Assembly (NCBI RefSeq): GCF_964340395.1
Contig: NC_135554.1
Span: 6,775,475 to 6,839,474, forward strand
DNA length: 64,000 bases
Direction: 5' to 3'
Source of the DNA: Glandiceps talaboti
Lineage: Eukaryota > Hemichordata > Enteropneusta > Spengelidae
Shown here piece by piece: positions 37,045 through 50,700 of the stretch. The number at the start of each line of letters is the position of its first letter. Position 1 is the stretch's first letter. Under the pieces are notes generated by a model. The model was not told the DNA's origin, did no database searches, and was given only the letters and a program-made list of their open reading frames with translations. A program made the position numbers and the translations under genes.

Positions 37045-37310
37045 TGTGATATAGTGTGGTGGGATAGGTATGGTGTGGTATGGTGTGGTATGGTATGGTA
37101 TGGTATGGTATGGTATGGTATGGTGGGATAGGTATGGTGTGTGTATCACTTTGCTCGGGTGTTATGTGGTGTGGTGTGGTGTGATGTGGTGTGGTGATGT
37201 GATATGGTGTGGTGGGATGGGTGTGGTGTGGCGTGGTGTGGTGTGGTGGGATGTGGTAGGATGTATTAATTTGCTCGGGTGTGGTGTGGTGTGGTGGGGT
37301 GTTGATTATA
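37045..37310. repeat. (GGTAT)n / (GGTGT)n minisatellite
   Basis: Pentamer repeats GGTAT, GGTGT and GGGAT with a higher-order duplication (ATTAATTTGCTCGGGTG-like at 37146 and 37264). Confidence 0.9.
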
Positions 37311-37319
37311 ACTTACAGT

Positions 37320-38235
37320 CGATTACTAATAACGTCGAGATATCCAAGTTCGAGTTCTTTTAATCACAAGTTTCGGTAAAGTTCACTGAAGTTGAATATT
37401 AATTATAAGGTATAAACGATCGTACAATGTCGAATAAACTCAATATTAAGCGAACTAAGTTCGTTTAGGACAACCCCACCCCTCCCCAAAACGAACGTGT
37501 ACAAGTGCGACATCGACACTTTTATACGATGTAAACAATAATGAAAATTGTAAAAACATGATGGTAAACACATTAAAATACTACCTGAAACCCAGCAATG
37601 TATATCACAATAGAAGTAAATTTTAATGATCTTACTAGTATGAACATAAGTGAAAGTTTTCGAACTGTAGTTAGAAGTGCGAACATATGAAGTTTAACAA
37701 CTCTATGACATTATGCAATCATCCCTACGGTGTTCTTTTTATAGATGTAGTAAAATTACACATCTCGAAACGACACTTATAAATTCAGCATATGTACAAT
37801 ATATCAATTTTAATATGTATTCAAAATATCACTTCAACATATCAATTTTAAGAAAATCTATGTTTAACTTAGTAGAAGAACATCGCAATCCATGAAAAAT
37901 AAAAATGGCAAACGTAAACCGGAAAGATAAATTACATTTCTTGAAAAAAATCACGACTAGGGTTCAGATTTTCATACGACCGTTAACTTGTATCTACAAC
38001 GAAAATCAGGTCTTGACGGCTTTCATCGTCATTAGGGAAAGTACAATTATTACCAGTTTACCAGCCGACAACGAACAGCCTGACGTGACAAGATATAGAA
38101 AAAAATATAAATTAGAGTCAGTTTACAATATAATATCACGGAGTTTCGCATCTGGTATGTAGATTATTAGATTATTTTATTATAGTGACACGAGGTAATC
38201 AAATACCTCCCAGCCCATCGGACATATACTATAGT
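37320..38235. other. no gene seen
   Basis: AT-rich. An 85-codon forward frame at 37905-38162 has no recognisable domain. It lies just beyond the 3' end of paralogue B. Confidence 0.5.
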
Positions 38236-38238
38236 AAG

Positions 38239-38419
38239 TCACCTCGAACAAAGAAATGATAAAAAATAATTGACAATATAGAGAGTTACAGTGAAAAATA
38301 GGTAATTGTACATTGTAGTGGGGTGGGATATGTGTACATTCATATAAAGTTGAATCACAGATCGTGTAGGTAAATAAAACTTTTGTTGGATCTTGCACTT
38401 TAAACGCAAAGTGTTTGCT

Positions 38420-38499
<80 letters not shown>

Positions 38500-41400
38500 T
38501 TTACCGTCTAGTATGACACATAAGGTAATTTTAATGGAAAGCATGTACGGTCAGGTCATCAAACCGAAATACAGAGAGGGGACAAATTAAAAATGACCCT
38601 TCCGCGGTCCGACAGTGTACGTGTCCATGTGTCTTACCTGTACACGTCAAAGTTCCTGGTCCACTGTCCAAGTCATAACTTAACTCAAAACATATTGCAT
38701 TATTGCCAGTCTCAAATTCGCCGAATGTAGAATCTATTCCTATATAATCAAAGAGAATAAACAGTTAACATATTACTATCTTTTAAAATAAATAAATAAT
38801 TAATTAACAATATATCCGTCTGTGAGAAAACACGTTACAGCTAACATTGACCTGGTTGATCCTAAGACATTATTGTGAGAAGTCCGCGGGTTGTATTGCT
38901 GAATTTAATACCCCTGCAATATCATTTGATCAAGTTATAGGCTGAGTTCAAAGTAACTTTCACATGTAGTAGCAATTAACAACCCAAATGCTGTGGATAA
39001 ATGACTAATATACCACCCCTGCCGTTGAGGGCGTACTTTCATCATAGGGTAAGCGACTAAGTCAAAAATTTATATAAAGTTGGCGTGAGCAATATGATGA
39101 GCAGTGCTTAGACTAAATCTATTTTTTTAAATTGTCAAGATCTTTCACATTCCCCCTGTATTTATCAATCACCAGTCACTTTTTCATTTGCTGTATGGCT
39201 GAAACGACGGAATTTTCAAGTGGTCGCCATAAATCGTGCATATTTGTCACGTGGTCATTACGTTTAAATAAGAAAATCAATTCTGACAAATTTGAAAGAT
39301 GTTAAGCGCTTTAAGCCAGACCTTTCCCAACAACAACACAGAAATATTTGTACAGCGTGCAGTCCTCCTCCGGTATTGACACCGTTGCCACGACACCCGT
39401 GATTGACAGGGCTCCGTCTTGTACGATACCACCGTTCACGTTGCTGGCTTCCGATTGGTCCATTCTGAAAGTTGTTTGCGTAACATTGGCCTGTAGCGGT
39501 ATTTAAATCAAAATAAACATTATCAGTTATATAATATACAGTTATTGACGTTGAACGGTAAACAAATAAAAACAACAACAAATATCATCGAATGACGTCA
39601 CTATCATGATACTGATTTATTTTAATGGGGTGTCTGACTATTCAAATGACAGTTGTCAAGGTGATGTTTGAAATAAAACTTGTCAAGTTGATATAGCGAG
39701 AGCTCACTCATTCATAATCAATTTTCAACAAAATATGAAAACCGACCCTTTTTGGTGTTGCTGTTAATATCATCAATTTTGAGTAACATTCTTTTTCATT
39801 ATTCATTTATATTCTTTTATTTCTGTAACTTCAATAAAAAATGAAAACAAAATTTCCAAATATGTCCCCCAAAAATGGATTCAGTTGGCAAGTTGATTTA
39901 TTCATTTTGAATGAATATAATGACGTCACCTACCTTAGTCAAGTCATAATGATCACAAAATACGACATCAAATGCAAAGTTTTGTTTATTGGAGGCTGCT
40001 GCTCCAATGTCAACTCCAGAATTCATCAGGATGATAGTACCAGTTATAGCAATGGGTACGCTAGGTTTGTACTCTACCGTTGGTGGCGCTGTTATCGTAA
40101 ATGCATCGATCTGTACATCTTGAATTGAATACAAGTAAGTGTTTAATAATCATATTGAAAAGAATTGAGAAATCCCTTCTGTAAATCACGGATGACGTGT
40201 GAAAATACTTACTGATAGGATTGCATCACGTGACCCGTGGGGGGAGATCATAGATGCTAGTAAGTACCACAAAGATGAAAGAAGAACGATACTTTTGAAG
40301 AAAAGATGATTGAAATTATATCGGCTATGTTATTAACATTTATTCTCTCCACCTCCATCGGACAAATTAACAAATAATTGATTGTTTTCTCTCTTCTGTC
40401 TGGTTATTTTCGTCTTACTGCCATTTCACCATTTTATACTACTCTTACTTTCCTGTCTTCCTTCAATCGTTCATGGTTCGTTCAGCCATCATTTGTTTAT
40501 TCAATCTTGCCATCAACTCTTGCATGCATGTATTCGTATTCATTCATCCTTTCTTTCTTTCGTTCTTTCTTTCGTTTGTGTAATCGTTCGTTCATCCATA
40601 TATTCACCCATACGTTCTTCCATTCATTCATTCATTCATTCATTCATTCGTTCATTCATTCATTCATTCATTCATTCATCATTCATTCGTCTATTCGTTC
40701 ATTCACTGCTCGAAAATTGATAATATATATTTTATATGGTACGTCTGTAAGCGATAATCTGTTATACTTCTTGTACATTCTTACCCTGACAATTAGTGGC
40801 GCCCCCATTGATTTCACCTTGTACTAACTCCAAACATAAAGCCCCATTTTCTTGTGCCGCATTTGATTCAACAATCGATGCACAAAGAAGAGATGCAACT
40901 CCACAGCCGTCTTTTGGATACGTCAGCAGACCTGATGACGTCACGAGTACGTCATTATTCCCCAGTGTAGTTTTATCGGCGGAGATCACGTGATCGACAT
41001 CATGTAAATTGTTCTGAGATGCGCTGTCAGCCAAATACAGGCTTATATTGATGTTTTCTATGGCAACGTCATCACCACGTACGGTAAAATCAAAATGAGT
41101 GTCTATGGCTGAATCTACTAGGAACGAAATAGAACCGGATGGGTATGGACGGATGACCTCAAAAGATATCAGTTCAAGGCCTGAAAAGACGAAACAAAAA
41201 AGATATACTACATTAAAACGAAATGATTATTATCAAAATGATAAATCTTCTTAAAAGAATACGTCTCGACATTTTGGATAGAAGGCAAAAAGGATCTCTT
41301 GCATATACTACGCATGCGCACTCTATTAAATAAAACTCGTCAAAATGTGCTAGAAGTGACAATTTACTTAAAAGGTATGAGCAAATACGGCAGGCTTACG

Positions 41401-41566
41401 TTTACTTCTACGTTTATTGTAAACCAAATGAATACGTACAACGCCACAATTGTATGCATTCCTTCAAAACACACTTCAGACAAAATAAACACATACCTGC
41501 TTTCGACTCCGCACTGAAGAGCACCATTATGAAACACAAAAGAAACCAGTAAACAAATCTTGCCAT
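38239..41566 (-). CDS. Secreted two-domain protein, paralogue B
   Basis: Reverse-strand exons: 41566-41497, 41180-40785, 40118-39934, 39490-39322, 38739-38638 and a proposed last exon 38417-38239. They total 1101 bases, 366 residues plus stop, close to paralogue A. Exon 1 is a signal peptide (MARFVYWFLLCFIMVLFSAE). Exon 2 is domain 1 (YPKDGCGVASLLC, then CLELVQGEINGGATNC). Exons 3-5 are domain 2 (TITAPPTVEY, DCTLYKYFC, CFELSYDLDSGPGTLTC). Introns are phase 1 except an extra phase-0 intron splitting domain 2 (39491-39933), absent from paralogue A. The donor after exon 4 is weak (GTCTGG). The last exon uses a (CT)n tract as its acceptor pyrimidine run and ends with a hydrophobic tail (LFFTVTLYIVNYFLSFLC). 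It is the least certain part. Probably secreted or surface-anchored; function unknown. Confidence 0.7.
38424..38500. repeat. (GA)n(GACA)n microsatellite
   Basis: GA and ACAG repeats. On the reverse strand they form the pyrimidine-rich stretch before the proposed last acceptor of paralogue B. Confidence 0.95.
40618..40705. repeat. (CATT)n microsatellite
   Basis: About 18 copies of CATT in intron 2 of paralogue B. It gives the Phe-Ile-His-Ser repeated false frames. Confidence 0.95.
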
Positions 41567-41569
41567 TCT

Positions 41570-42260
41570 GCAGACTCAAATTTAATCTGAAGTTCAAGGT
41601 GGATACAAAAGTATTGACATTTGTGTGTAAGTACACAAGGATCTGTCAGACGGTGAGATATCCTGGGCGCTACACAAAGTGTGTGAGTGGCTCTAGCTTG
41701 ACGAATTCAAACTGATTATGTTCACATCTAATAAGTTATGGTTGATCGTCATCAACCACTCTGGATGAAAAAAATGCACATCGGCAAATCTGCATATAAA
41801 CTAGACGGCAATACACCTAACTATAACTCGTTTATTTCAACATTTATCCGAATTATGAATTTACCAGCTCTTAGGCTTGTTGTGGTTGGAATTGATCGCC
41901 TATGTACGGTACACGGAAACGGCTCATTACCAAGAGGAGTGAAAGCTTAACAAAGTACACCCTGCAGACTGGCATTGTTATTTACGTTTGAAGGAGCCTA
42001 GTACTTTTAACTCATCCCACAGGTCACACTTTTTGTTTATTTAACGAATTTATATTACCAAAAAAAATACAAGTGGCTGTAATCAAAACTTTAAGTAACT
42101 GAGTACTTACCTTACTTGTTCGTTCGGACTGATTAAAAGATACAGTATGTCCTAAACATTAGTAATTTCTGCTAAGCGACAAGCAAAAACGCTCAGTTAT
42201 GTAAAACGTATGGTTTTGCAACTTGGTGGAATTGATTATACTGCGACGTGGGAAAGAACA
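41570..42260. other. upstream region of paralogue B
   Basis: No coding signal. Presumed 5' flank or non-coding first exon of paralogue B. No TATA box can be assigned with confidence. Confidence 0.4.
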
Positions 42261-42261
42261 C

Positions 42262-42476
42262 AAAATAACACAGTCTATTTATAATGAAAGAATACTAAAT
42301 AACACAGTCTATTTATAATGAAAGAACACTAAATAACACAGTCTATTTATAATGAATGGAATACTAAATATCACAGTCTATTTATAATGAATGGAATACT
42401 AAATATCACAGTCTATTTATAATGAATGGAATACTAAATATCACAGTCTATTTATAATGAATGGAATACACTTTGA
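42262..42476. repeat. 34-35-bp minisatellite, six copies
   Basis: The unit contains CACAGTCTATTTATAATGAA, at about 42269, 42304, 42338, 42372, 42407 and 42442. The last three units are identical. Confidence 0.92.
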
Positions 42477-42704
42477 AACACGTCACCTCAACGACTTGTT
42501 ATGAACCACCTGTAGCTAGTTAACGTTCAACAAATATGTCCGTCGTAGTGCAGTGACTGAACACTTGTTCTCACCTAACAATTTATAGATTTGATTTAGT
42601 TATTTGTAAGAAAATCTTGCTTTTAAAAAAAAATAGCGATATGGTTTGTTTTGTATCATTTGCCTTTTGTTAATGAACGCACAGAATTTACCTATCTATA
42701 CATG

Positions 42705-42707
42705 TAC

Positions 42708-42802
<95 letters not shown>

Positions 42803-42892
42803 CATCCATCCATCTACCTATCTATCCATCTATCTATCCATCTACCTATCTATCTATCTATCTATCTATCCATCTACCTATCAATCCATCCA
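42705..42892. repeat. (CTAT)n microsatellite with CCAT interruptions
   Basis: About 45 tetramers, pure at 42709-42800 and interrupted afterwards. Encodes Tyr-Leu-Ser-Ile in any frame; not a gene. Confidence 0.98.
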
Positions 42893-42899
42893 CTCATCA

Positions 42900-44565
42900 A
42901 TACATGTACTCACCCACCCAACACCCACACACCTACAAGTACAATTAAGGTGCTCACAGAACAAAAAAGAACAAAGGACAATAAAAGTAGGACGTAAATA
43001 AAGAGATCACGTCAAGTTCACTATAGCTACATCAGATTTTAATCAGTCAGGACGAGATATACTCCTACTGTGAGATTTGATTTTGTGAAACTGATTCCGA
43101 AACTCGGGAATTTGATTGTTGACTAATAAGAGGATGAGAGTCAGCGACAGGGTAACGAGTTCAGGTCAATAGTCATAGCGCCACCAATGGCAGAATTGTG
43201 ATCGTTTGTAGTCCACATTGCAGACTATGGTAACGGGCGATAACATTCATCTAATTACATTTCTCATTGCTTATTGTAGCACACCCACAACTTTTCAACC
43301 AAGTTCTTTTGTTCCTTTGAAGAAAATAATATTAATATTACAATAGAAAAACTACACTAGAAAATGGCAGGGAAATTATATTGCCGTTTGTGTGTCATGA
43401 AATTGTGCCAGAGCACAATTAACATTACTACAATATTTTTAAATTGTGAAATTCTCTGAATACACGAATTGTATCATTATCCTTGTCGATGTAAATTGGT
43501 AATGTAAATATTTGAAATATAACTTACAGCAAGAATGGAATACGTTGAAGCAAAGATTAGAGCTGAAATGATGTAGGCTTGGTATTTCACTCTTGCAACA
43601 CGACATGTATTACAAACCCTCAGACAACTTCTAATGCAAAACAATTACACACAGTGGGGATGTAGAAGTAGTCAAGTTTAAATGTTGATTATCAGTTATA
43701 AAATAAACAATTGCAGCCATTAAAATCATCAAGTCCATGTGCAATATTTTCATTAGAAGCCTGTTTTTACTACACTGTAAAAGAATAGCAATGCTTTATC
43801 ACTTTTCACTTTGATTGGACAAAGAATCTTGCTGTGTTTTTTTTGTGTCTCTGTTATTTGTTAGTCTAGAGTTGAAATATGTCTATCTTTGTATCAAAAA
43901 CGTAATGTCCCATGATTGAAACATCAAGCCTACATCATTTTAGCTATATGTAAATATATGTAAATATTAATATTTAATTTACATATTGACTATTTATATG
44001 TAAATGTACTTGTGCTATGACTAGACAATATACACAGAAATAAGTTCCTTTTAGGAATAATGTTACAAAATGTACCACAAAACTACTTGAAAGTTCTGTC
44101 TGGCCTGGCACTACTAGTTAATTATTCAAAAGGCTAAAATTGATGACAAAACATAAAAACCTATAAAAGTACAAACGTCAGACAGAAAATATGAAAAAAA
44201 ACCCAGAAAATATGAAAAAAATATAGCTGCATATTGGATATGCTACTGTGAAGAAAAGGAATGCTGATACATAAGAAATATAAATCCTAAAGCTATCTAT
44301 TGAAATAAATGAAACTGTAAACAAAATAGCTGACTGTACTCTTGTAAAACTTTGTGTCCTTTTGTTATATTTTTTTTGGAACATAGATGTAGCACAACTT
44401 CTACGTATCCATTAGTTGTTTATAGTAAATATCAAGTACATAAAATTATACATGTTTCAAACTAGGAAATTGCAAATGTAGTTGTATAGTTATAAATTGT
44501 AATAAAATATCGTACTATTTTACAATTTGGGTAATTTGAAAAAATAAATTATATCTACGGTGGAC
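42900..44565. other. no gene seen
   Basis: A 20-base end of the fold-back family (ACATCAGATTTTAATCAG) occurs at 43029-43046, a solo fragment. The rest is AT-rich and unassigned. Confidence 0.5.
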
Positions 44566-44574
44566 GAGAAGGAC

Positions 44575-44935
44575 ATTTCCGCGCTCTCAATGATTGGGCG
44601 TTCAAAGCAATTTCCGCGCTCTCAATGACTGAGCGTTCAAAGCAATTTCCGCGCTCAATGACTGAGCGTTCAAAGCAATTTCCGCGCTCAATGACTGAGC
44701 GTTCAAAGCAATTTCCGCGCTCTCAATGACTGAGCGTTCAAAGCAATTTCCGCGCTCTCAATGACTGGGCGTTCAAAGCAATTTCCGCGCTCTCAATGAC
44801 TGGGCGTTCAAAGCAATTTCACCGCTCTCAATGACAGAGTTCAAAGCAATTTCCGCGCTCTCAATGACTGGGCGTTCAAAGCAATTTCCGCGCTCTCAAT
44901 GACAGAGTTCAAAGCAATTTCCGTGATGTCAGACA
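44575..44935. repeat. 33-35-bp minisatellite, ten copies, upstream of the integrase gene
   Basis: The unit reads TTTCCGCGCTCTCAATGACT, GGGCGTTCAAAGCAA. TTCAAAGCAA occurs ten times from 44601 to 44909. Two units lack TCTC and two lack the GGGCG part. The CGGAA core on the reverse strand is repeated in nearly every unit. It ends about 190 bases before the first GTAAGT donor of the integrase gene. Confidence 0.92.
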
Positions 44936-45430
44936 TTTCCCCAACAGAAACGATTTCTCTCACAGAAGCGATTTCCCAGACATACAGAAGTGGAATCCCC
45001 ACAAGTCACATGTTCGTGACGTGTCTTGACCCGGAAGTACATGTACATGTAACTTGGTAAAAATTGTGGACACATGTGTTTCATGTGTACGGACTTGGCT
45101 GTTTTGACCCTATTAAAACTAAGGTAAGTCAAACATTGAATTAACCACAGCGTTTGTAAATCTTGCATTCTTGCTGTTGAAGTATCACATATCGTATTTA
45201 TACGGTTGGTATACTAGTATTCATACTTCCATGGTATATCGTTACATAATCACAGTGATTGTTGAAGTGTAAATTGAGTAAAGCCATACACAACTTCACC
45301 CAAATCTATGTGTATTCACAGACAAGTGGTTTATTATTATAATGTAATAAAGAATCAAGTAAGGTAGATAGGAACAGTGACACAGTATTTCACGCCATTT
45401 CAATCATGAGATATATTTTTGTATTTACAG

Positions 45431-46851
45431 ATGAGTTTACCAGTGTTCCTACAAAACTTCACTGATGGTGAGTGTCTATGTAATGGCTTGTTTGTATGTA
45501 TGTGTATATTAAACATGAAAGCTGATAACATATTCCATGATTGCCTATACTATAGTATGTGATGACTTTGTTCATGTACATGTAGTCATCTTGTCATGTA
45601 GCTACTTGAGTCACTTTGACTGGTCAGAAATTTGCTGATCAGATATCAACTAGTCACTTGATATTATAACTTGGATATCAAAACCCACAGATAAACATTG
45701 TATTACCTTTAAAAAAAAGTACCTGTGTTCCTGCTTGAATCAACGTGTTCCCTTCCACATAGTTTCATTTTTTTAAATAATATTCTTTAACAGAAAATGC
45801 TGCCATCCAAGCCTTCTGGCATGCTGGCTATTCATCATATCACATAAAAATGTTACTGGAAATTTACCATGATACATACCTCAGGTAAGCATTCTTGATG
45901 TTGATTGTCATAAAATGAAACCAGGCAGTGAATGATAGATGAATCCTTATAAAGATAAATTATGATTATAAATTTTGTCACTGAATGGAATTTTTCTAAA
46001 AGTAGGTTTGTTACACCTTAGTAACTTTCAATTAATCAAACAACCACTACCATTATCATACCACCATAATTGTGAACAATATATAAAGTTGCAATCAGGC
46101 TCTGTTTGTTTCATGTTATCTTTGTTCACAGTATAAATCAAGGCCTAAAAGTGTTGTCTTTTTCCAAAATTTATTTGTGAGTTAGTATTCCTACAGGCAA
46201 TTATTTTGACAAAATTTATTTATGATTATTATTGTTTTCAAAAGAAATGAAGTGGCTGTTGGCTTTATACATCGATTATGTAGACATCTGTGATTTTCAA
46301 ATGCCTTGACTCCTGAGTGCTTTATGATGTGCATTAACTTTGCTATCAATTAACAGTACCGTATGCACAAGTGTTTGTAATATTAAATCATACCTACCTA
46401 ATTTTTTGCAAATGTTATTTGCTCAGTTCCAGACAGCTGAAGTACAGAATGAAGAAATTGAATTTGGTGAGAACGACACGGTCCAGTGACGAAGATGTAG
46501 ACAATGCTATATTAGTAAGTATACAAACATGACAAGTTTTTATTGTTAAATACTATAAGATATTTTTGAACAATTTGACTAATTTGTTTGGATACACATG
46601 TGTGTTACAGTGTAGTTACTTAGTTACAGAGCTACATTTCTCACTGCCTGTACCTTTAATAAGAAACTATGTAAGTCATATTTCTCAACATGTACTTTCA
46701 GCATGAACTTAATGGTTCTGGATCCAAATGTGGCTACAGAGCTATGTGGTGTCGACTTAAAAAGAAGTACAAGTTAAATGTCTCCAGGCAAGTTTATTAG
46801 ATCAATACCGTGATACCAGGCCTTACAATATTTCTATCACCAAGCGCGCGC

Positions 46852-46911
<60 letters not shown>

Positions 46912-47625
46912 TTGTAAAGAACTTAAAAGTAAAAAAAGTACCACACCAATTGCTTTGATATTCCATGGTTATATTACTTCTAGTGTCTAGTTGAGAAATT
47001 GTTCAAATGAAAATGATTACATCAGAGATGTGTGTTTTGTTCTTTGATGGTGGCATATATGCCTGTGTGTGGCTCTGTTGATGTCAAAAGTAAAATCTAG
47101 CTATTATTTCCATGTACATATTTACCATGGGCTTACAGCACACATTTCAAAGAGCTTCCACAAAATTAATCCAGCCCGGTTTTTCTAATCCAGTTTCACA
47201 CAGCTGCTCAAAATATCCATGACCATACTCAAATCATAAAGTGACCCTATTATTCACTCTGGTCTAACATTGTGAATTCATGATTGATATTTGACCTTCA
47301 AATCCACACCCACAACATTTTAATTCAAACAGACAACTCTGTACACTTTGCATGCCATTTAGCATGTTTTGAAGGATATCAGCCACTATGCAAGGCATGG
47401 GTCTCTATTGGTATTAGTGGGGTTTTCTTCTTTTTTTTTCTTCCTGCAAGCATAATTATCTAACTTGGCACATGTGTCAGGGCCAATGAGAAGTGGTGCA
47501 TCAAACCCTTGAATTTGCAATTGGTCGTGATCTGGCATTCATCTTTCGGCAACTTCCTAGCTATGAGTAACTTTCAGTGGAGCTCTGTCAATCTATTTAT
47601 AGATAGCTTATTATTATTGTTGTTG

Positions 47626-47657
<32 letters not shown>

Positions 47658-47666
47658 GTTATTGTT

Positions 47667-47705
<39 letters not shown>

Positions 47706-50700
47706 ATAAATCATTTTAATATTGTTATGTTATTTTCATATCATAGAGATTCTGTAGCTACTAAATTAAGGATCCTTGACCCCGATGGTGTTCAAGCCAG
47801 AGGAAAAAAAAGGTTCAAACGTGGACTGTACAGAAGCATCGTAAGTTTGTTTATGATACTTTTTGTGTATATTAATGTGAACTCATCCTGTCAAAATCAT
47901 ACACCAAATGACTCAGAGAAATGTTGGGTTTTTTTTGCATCATGGACTTTACACTTTTCACTTAGCTTAGTTTTAGCTCAGTTTGCACAGTTTTTCAAAG
48001 CCTTCATATTCAATAAAGTTAAAGTTACACAATATACAGAGTTTAATTTAATTAAATTCATTAAAGGGATTCCTTATAATGAGTTTTCTTCATTTTGTGA
48101 TATTGAGTCGTTTCACTAAAATTCACACTGGTATTTATTGACAATTATGGCAAGTCTAAATTTTGTTAGGTACATCCTACATCTGATGGGGAAAAGGAAC
48201 ATTATTAACAGGTACTCATAAGTCAACAGGCCAATAGCCGCAGATAAGTCATCAATATGCATCAAGAGAGAAGAAACTGACCTTAATTTTTACAATTTCA
48301 TAGTTCCTGTGTCTAAACTAAGTTTTTATCTATTTCTATTACATCTTTGCCATGTTAGTGTGTAACTGTTCTAGATGGTGACTTTCTAGCACAATATATG
48401 TTTTCTTTGAAGGGTCCCAATCAAGTATGGCACCTGGATGGGTAAGTTCTTCTTTTATATGTATATGTGTGTAGGGGGTATTATTGAGCATTATGGCAGT
48501 ATTATTGCATTGATAGAATATGTGAAATGGCCAATAATTGGGCATACAATTGCATGTGATTCATATTGTTGTGTGATGATTTGCCATATGAGGTTTTGGT
48601 TTCAAAATGGACATTCAGTGGCATTTTCAACAACAATTTATGTTCAGGGGCAGTGTTTAGATGTTCACTAACTTGTCCATTTATAAACAAACCAGTGCAA
48701 GATTTGAATCATGTCTCTCCACTTCTTAAGGCTATATGTCAAGTGTCAAGTGGCAACATTGGTGAAGTTATGATCTTATTTGAATGTAAACAGTCAAAAT
48801 TGTGTAACCGCTGGTTTTGATAATTTAGAAAGATGAGAAAGTGAACATGAGAGCAAGTGTGATCATTAAATTTAGATGCTATATGAGCATCTATTGATCA
48901 GATTCAAATACAAAATGATCCCTGTCTGAAAAAAAACTCTGATCACACATATTTATAAACAAACTTGAGCACTGGATGGCTACAACATTACACAACTGAA
49001 AAAGATTTCCAAAAAAATTTGACTAGCTTTCACCCTTTTCACATAGCATCATTGGGTTTGCAACCATACATCATTTATATTCTCTTATGCATGTATGATC
49101 TGATCTGTATGCCTATTCACAGTTACATATCGTGCAATTATCATGTGTTTTTTGAGTCTTTGTTGTTGGTTTGTTTTGTTTGGTATATAAGTTATTAATG
49201 TGATGTATATTTGATCTTCATGACGGTTTTACTGTAGTTTTTTTATTTATATTTTACATCTCGGATGTATTAGCACGTTTGTGCTACTTTTTAAACCGAG
49301 TATAAATAAAATAATAATAATAATCCTTGCTTGGTTACCACTGCATTCTTAGTGGGTACAAATGTACATTTCTTTTGGCTTGGCTAATTATTAACTTCAA
49401 CAAATGACGTATATATATGAATGCAATGTAATGCAGCAATCATTTTTCTGTGCAATCATAAGCAAATTGAGATGAATGTTTTATTTCAATGCATTATTCT
49501 TCTATCAATATTTGTAGTTTTACATATGTATGCATGTTTTACACAGGTATATGAGACAATAAATATGGCCCCAATACAACATGGAAGTAGAATTTCAGTC
49601 AATTCCACTAATCCAGTGCTACATTATATTAAATGTTACATGCTATGTGACATTGAGGACAGCTAACAAAACACTGACACATATATTGCCAATATATATG
49701 CATACTTTTGCTTATTAGTCCCCACAGGGACTTACAGATTTGGTTCCGTCCATCTGTCCTGTGTCATTTCTCACACTTGACTGAAAACTGATTTCTCTCA
49801 AACTTGGCACAAGGACAACCTGCTATGGACTACATATGCACATCATCTTCTCTCTTAAATGATCACATCAGAGATATAGAGATATATGTGGTAAAAAAAA
49901 TGTGTATTTTTGGTGAAAAATGTATAATTCCAAAACTACTGATTAGATTAGTCTGAAAGTTCATGGTGTGATGTTCCCATCAGTATTATGCAAATTAGGG
50001 CGAAAACGTGTCTTTTTTGTAAAAAAACTATTATTCATAAACCACTGAACAGATTGAGCTGAAATTTCATATGAATGCATCTAGGGATGTATGGATGAAT
50101 AAGTATTTATCATGCGATGATACCATGAGTGATACGCAAATTACATGTAAACATTTTCATTTTTGGTCAAAAACTTTACATCTCCAAAAGGACTTGGTCA
50201 TTGAGTGTGAAACTTGGTGAGATGTTATTCTGCATATATTTGACAAAATCATGACAATGCCTTTAGCAACAAATATGGCAGCATATTTTGGTGAAATAAC
50301 AATATCATCTGGTGGGCAATTGAATAAACATTCAAAAAAGGTATGCAAATACCCTATTAACCATGAATAGCAGTGGGGACTGTGTCACTATCAGCGACTT
50401 GTTTCACATTATTTCTAATTTGTTATGATTATGTTACTGTATTTCACCAGATCAATAGTAACTGTTTCATTTGTATTTTATTATACCTTCTCTTGTTTTA
50501 CAGGTATGATAAATTGAAACCATATGGCATTTGTATTAGTGGCTGTATTGATGGGTATGTATTAGAGGTATTACTGGCTGTATTAATGGGTATATGCTAT
50601 GGGACATAGCACATGCATTTTTTAAAAATTCAGAAATTCAGAAATGTGGATTTTTGGTCAAAACATGTGTTTTTTGTTTTAAAAAAACCCCACTTAACTC

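Noticed and set aside
39264-39581. 105-codon reverse frame
   Set aside because: It is an out-of-frame shadow of exon 4 of paralogue B, whose true frame reads ANVTQTTFRMDQ.
40378-40827. 149-codon forward frame
   Set aside because: Driven by the CATT repeat, and opposite to the supported reverse-strand gene.
42646-43001. Forward frames of 100-116 codons
   Set aside because: They are the CTAT microsatellite read as Tyr-Leu-Ser-Ile.
44575-44935. E2F sites in the ten-copy minisatellite
   Set aside because: The unit reads TTTCCGCGC, which does not fit TTTSSCGC exactly. Kept only as a GGAA-core observation.
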